From Bacteroidales bacterium (GTDB lineage: Bacteria > Bacteroidota > Bacteroidia > Bacteroidales > VadinHA17): a stretch of 8,897 nt of DNA. The first letter of the stretch is position 1. Every line of letters starts with the position of its first letter. Shown here piece after piece: positions 6,570 through 8,897 of the stretch. The stretch spans positions 1 to 8,897 of the forward strand of contig JALOMK010000065.1 in the NCBI GenBank assembly GCA_025455505.1. Reading direction: 5' to 3'. Under the pieces are notes generated by a model that searched no databases, was not told the origin of the DNA, and was given only the letters and a program-made list of their open reading frames with translations. Made by a program: the position numbers and the translations under genes.

Positions 6570-7322
6570 ATGAAACCACTGCTTGAAATATGCGTTGACT
6601 CGATTGATTCAGCAATCATTGCCCAGGAAGCAGGTGCCGACAGAATTGAACTTTGCGCCGGTCTGCCGGAAGGCGGGACAACACCATCATACGGAACAAT
6701 AGTGTCTGTAAGGAACAATCTTTCGATTTCAGTGAATGTCATTATCAGGCCGAGAAGCGGGGATTTTCTCTATTCCGATATTGAATATGACATAATGCGC
6801 CGCGAAATTGACATGTGCGGCGAGCTGGGCGCAAACGGCATTGTCATTGGCATACTGAGGGCAGGAGGAACTATCGACATCGATCGCACTGCCCACCTTG
6901 TTGAATTTGCCAAACCGCTGCCAGTGACCTTTCACCGTGCATTTGACATGTGTTCAGACCCTCATCAGGGACTTGAAGATGTCATTGCAAGCGGTGCAGC
7001 CAGGTTGCTTACATCGGGGCAGAAAAACAGTGCACCTGAAGGATCAGAACTTATAGGAAAGCTTGTATCAGAATCCGGCGGGAGAATTATTGTAATGCCC
7101 GGCGGCGGGCTTAATATTTCGAATATCGCCTCCGTAGCCGCACAGACAAAAGCATGGGAGTTCCATCTTACAGGCAGGAAAACAGTTGAAAGCGACATGA
7201 TATTCAGACGCCAGGGAATATATATGGGCGGATTCAGGGAAATTGCCGAATTCTCAAGAAAAGTTGCTGATGATATGACAATAAGAAAAATAAAGGAAAT
7301 TCTTGAATCAGCAGCATCCTGA
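6570..7322 (+). CDS. cutC: CutC family protein (copper homeostasis family, TIM barrel)
   Basis: CutC proteins are small cytoplasmic TIM barrels first linked to copper tolerance in E. coli; their true activity is unsettled, so the copper role should be treated as a family label. The 250 residues match the usual length of about 240-250. Family motifs are LLEICVDS (4-11), ADRIELCAGLPEGGTTPS (23-40), IRPRSGDFLYS (59-69), TFHRAFD (120-126), MPGGGL (176-181) and EFH (197-199). Several Cys and His residues (C8, C29, C83, H122, C128, H132, H199) are spread across the barrel; whether they bind metal is not known from the sequence. The gene stands alone, divergent from the nucleotidyltransferase gene, with 132 bp before the next gene. 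No exact Bacteroidota promoter was found in the 90-bp divergent gap. Confidence 0.93.
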   Translation: MKPLLEICVDSIDSAIIAQEAGADRIELCAGLPEGGTTPSYGTIVSVRNNLSISVNVIIRPRSGDFLYSDIEYDIMRREIDMCGELGANGIVIGILRAGGTIDIDRTAHLVEFAKPLPVTFHRAFDMCSDPHQGLEDVIASGAARLLTSGQKNSAPEGSELIGKLVSESGGRIIVMPGGGLNISNIASVAAQTKAWEFHLTGRKTVESDMIFRRQGIYMGGFREIAEFSRKVADDMTIRKIKEILESAAS

Positions 7323-7339
7323 TACCTGATCAATGTCAT

Positions 7340-7370
7340 TTTGGAGTTTTGAATAAACCTGATATCTTTG
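7340..7370 (+). promoter_or_regulatory. Bacteroidota-type promoter for the C69 dipeptidase gene
   Basis: TTTG (7340-7343), a 19-nt spacer and TATCTTTG (7363-7370) match the -33 / -7 TAnnTTTG consensus exactly. Transcription would start near 7375-7379, leaving a 5' leader of about 75-80 nt before the ATG at 7455. The rest of this 132-bp gap shows no obvious terminator for cutC. Confidence 0.8.
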
Positions 7371-7454
7371 ACTGCCTGTGCAGAAAGGATTTCTGTCTGG
7401 TCTGCACAATTCAGGTAACTATGTAAAATCAGAGTCAAACCAAATATTATTAAT

Positions 7455-8897
7455 ATGGTATATCTCAATAAGTTCAAAGCCGCACTGGCGGCAATATCAG
7501 TAATTGCACTCCTGCCACTCCAGGAGGCATCGGCATGCACGAATTTCATAATCAGCAGGGGAGCATCAAAGGATGGTTCGGTAATGATAACTTATTCAGC
7601 CGATTCACACGTTCTTTACGGGGAACTCTATTTCTGGCCGGCAAAAAAATGGCCAAAAGGAGCAATGGTTGACGTCTATGAATGGGACACTGGCAAGTTC
7701 CTGGGCAAAATTCCCCAGAAATCAGAGACATACTCAGTTGTAGGTAATATGAACCAGCATCAGCTTGCAATCGGAGAGACAACATTCGGAGGCCGAAGCG
7801 AACTTTCCGACAGCACCGGTATAATTGATTACGGCAGTCTTATCTACCTGACTCTCCAGAGAGCAAAAAATGCAAGGGAGGCAATTGTGACATTCTCACA
7901 GTTGCTTTCAGATTACGGGTATGCAAGCTCAGGTGAGTCATTTTCAATTGGCGATGCCAACGAAGCATGGATTCTCGAGCTCATTGGCAAGGGACCCGGC
8001 AACCGCGGTGCCGTCTGGGTTGCCAGGAGAATACCCGACGGATACATTTCAGGCCATGCAAACCACCCGAGGATAACAACATTCCCGCTGGCTGACGGAA
8101 AGAAATCCATAACTTCAAAACAGCTTGACAGGATCTTCAACCCCGAAGTTGAAACTGTGTATGCTTTTGATGCAATTGACGTGGCCCGCAAATATGGATG
8201 GTTCAACGGGAAAGATGAAGATTTCAGCTTCAGCGACGTTTATGCACCTCTCGATTTCGGTGGAGCCAGGTTCTGCGAGGCAAGAGTATGGTCGGGTTTC
8301 AATATGGTCAGTAACCAGATGGGGAAGTACCTCGATTATGCAATGGGCGAGAATCTCACCAACCGGATGCCCCTTTGGATAAAGCCTGACAACAAGCTTG
8401 GTCTGAGGGATGTGATGGGAATGATGCGGAATTATTACCAGGGAACTCCCATGGACATGACAAAGGACATGGGCGCCGGACCCTACGGAAGCACTGTAAG
8501 GTGGCGTCCGATGGAATGGAAGGTCGACGGCGTGACTTATATACATGAAAGGGCCATTTCAACACAGCAGACAGGATTCTCGTTTGTTGCACAGAGCCGC
8601 TCATGGCTCCCTGATCCTGTCGGAGGGATTCTCTGGTTCGGGGTTGATGATACATACTATACTGTTTATTCTCCCATGTACTGCGGAATAACAGCAGTAC
8701 CTCAATCATTTGCAGTCGGCAATGGTGACATTATGACTTTCAGCGACAATTCAGCATTCTGGGTCTTCAACCAGGTAACTAATTTTGCATATACCAGGAC
8801 AAGTCTCATGATCGGCGAACTGCAGAAAAAACAAACTGAACTCGAGGAAGGCTATATCGCCCAGGTAACTGAAACCGACCGCATAGCTTCTGATTTG
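7455..8897 (+). CDS. Secreted C69 family dipeptidase (PepD-like Ntn hydrolase), 3' end outside window
   Basis: The frame is open from the ATG at 7455 to the window edge (481 codons, no stop), so the C terminus is missing. Residues 1-27 form a signal peptide: basic K6 and K8, a hydrophobic core at about 9-22, and a cleavage site after ASA. The next residue is C28 in CTNFI, the expected N-terminal nucleophile of peptidase family C69. Signal peptide removal would therefore expose the catalytic cysteine directly. Other C69-like features are SRGASKDGS (34-42), the EWD segment, GDANEAW (about 171-177) and SGHANHPRI (about 202-210). The probable role is hydrolysis of dipeptides or short peptides in the periplasm or outside the cell. 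An in-frame TAA at 7416-7418 with no other ATG between fixes the start. Full-length relatives usually run to about 530-560 residues, so roughly 50-80 are missing (inference). Confidence 0.9.
   Translation, partial: MVYLNKFKAALAAISVIALLPLQEASACTNFIISRGASKDGSVMITYSADSHVLYGELYFWPAKKWPKGAMVDVYEWDTGKFLGKIPQKSETYSVVGNMNQHQLAIGETTFGGRSELSDSTGIIDYGSLIYLTLQRAKNAREAIVTFSQLLSDYGYASSGESFSIGDANEAWILELIGKGPGNRGAVWVARRIPDGYISGHANHPRITTFPLADGKKSITSKQLDRIFNPEVETVYAFDAIDVARKYGWFNGKDEDFSFSDVYAPLDFGGARFCEARVWSGFNMVSNQMGKYLDYAMGENLTNRMPLWIKPDNKLGLRDVMGMMRNYYQGTPMDMTKDMGAGPYGSTVRWRPMEWKVDGVTYIHERAISTQQTGFSFVAQSRSWLPDPVGGILWFGVDDTYYTVYSPMYCGITAVPQSFAVGNGDIMTFSDNSAFWVFNQVTNFAYTRTSLMIGELQKKQTELEEGYIAQVTETDRIASDL

Noticed and set aside
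6965..7549. 194-codon minus-strand frame across cutC and the following gap
   Set aside because: It overlaps conserved CutC coding sequence and an exact promoter, and its translation resembles no family.
7913..8709. Minus-strand open frames across the C69 gene
   Set aside because: They are shadows of a continuous plus-strand frame carrying a signal peptide and family motifs.

Overview
The window looks like ordinary chromosome from a member of the Bacteroidota (probably Bacteroidales). Three promoters match the phylum-specific form TTTG-N19-TAnnTTTG exactly. Shine-Dalgarno sites are mostly weak or absent. The gene families and their arrangement (zapA beside rny, secreted M23 and C69 peptidases) also fit. 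No mobile element, phage gene, CRISPR array, tRNA or rRNA was seen.

Left block, minus strand (about 3774 down to 1): a promoter at 3744-3774 drives a small coiled-coil gene, zapA, a structured RNA of about 200 nt that resembles 6S RNA, ribonuclease Y (rny), a non-hydrolysing UDP-GlcNAc 2-epimerase-type enzyme, and the first 15 codons of an NAD-dependent epimerase/dehydratase cut by the window edge. It combines cell division, global RNA regulation, mRNA decay and nucleotide-sugar synthesis in one gene string. The 20-bp rny/epimerase gap suggests that at least those two genes are cotranscribed.

Middle, plus strand: a second promoter (3792-3822), back to back with the first, drives a secreted or envelope M23 (LytM) zinc peptidase of 571 residues. 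It converges, with only 10 bp between stop codons, on a minus-strand sugar-phosphate nucleotidyltransferase (5577-6479).

Right block, plus strand: a cutC-family gene diverges from the nucleotidyltransferase gene. A 132-bp gap holding a third exact promoter follows, then a secreted C69-family dipeptidase that runs off the right edge.

The most interesting item is the zapA-rny intergenic RNA at 2901-3102. It has a 15-bp interrupted closing helix ending in a run of nine U, a large asymmetric central bubble with a small hairpin on its 3' side, a long apical arm, and an alternative hairpin that cannot coexist with the main fold. These are 6S RNA hallmarks, and the position next to zapA matches the proteobacterial ssrS location. 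No wholly new multi-gene system was found; the remaining genes belong to recognisable families.
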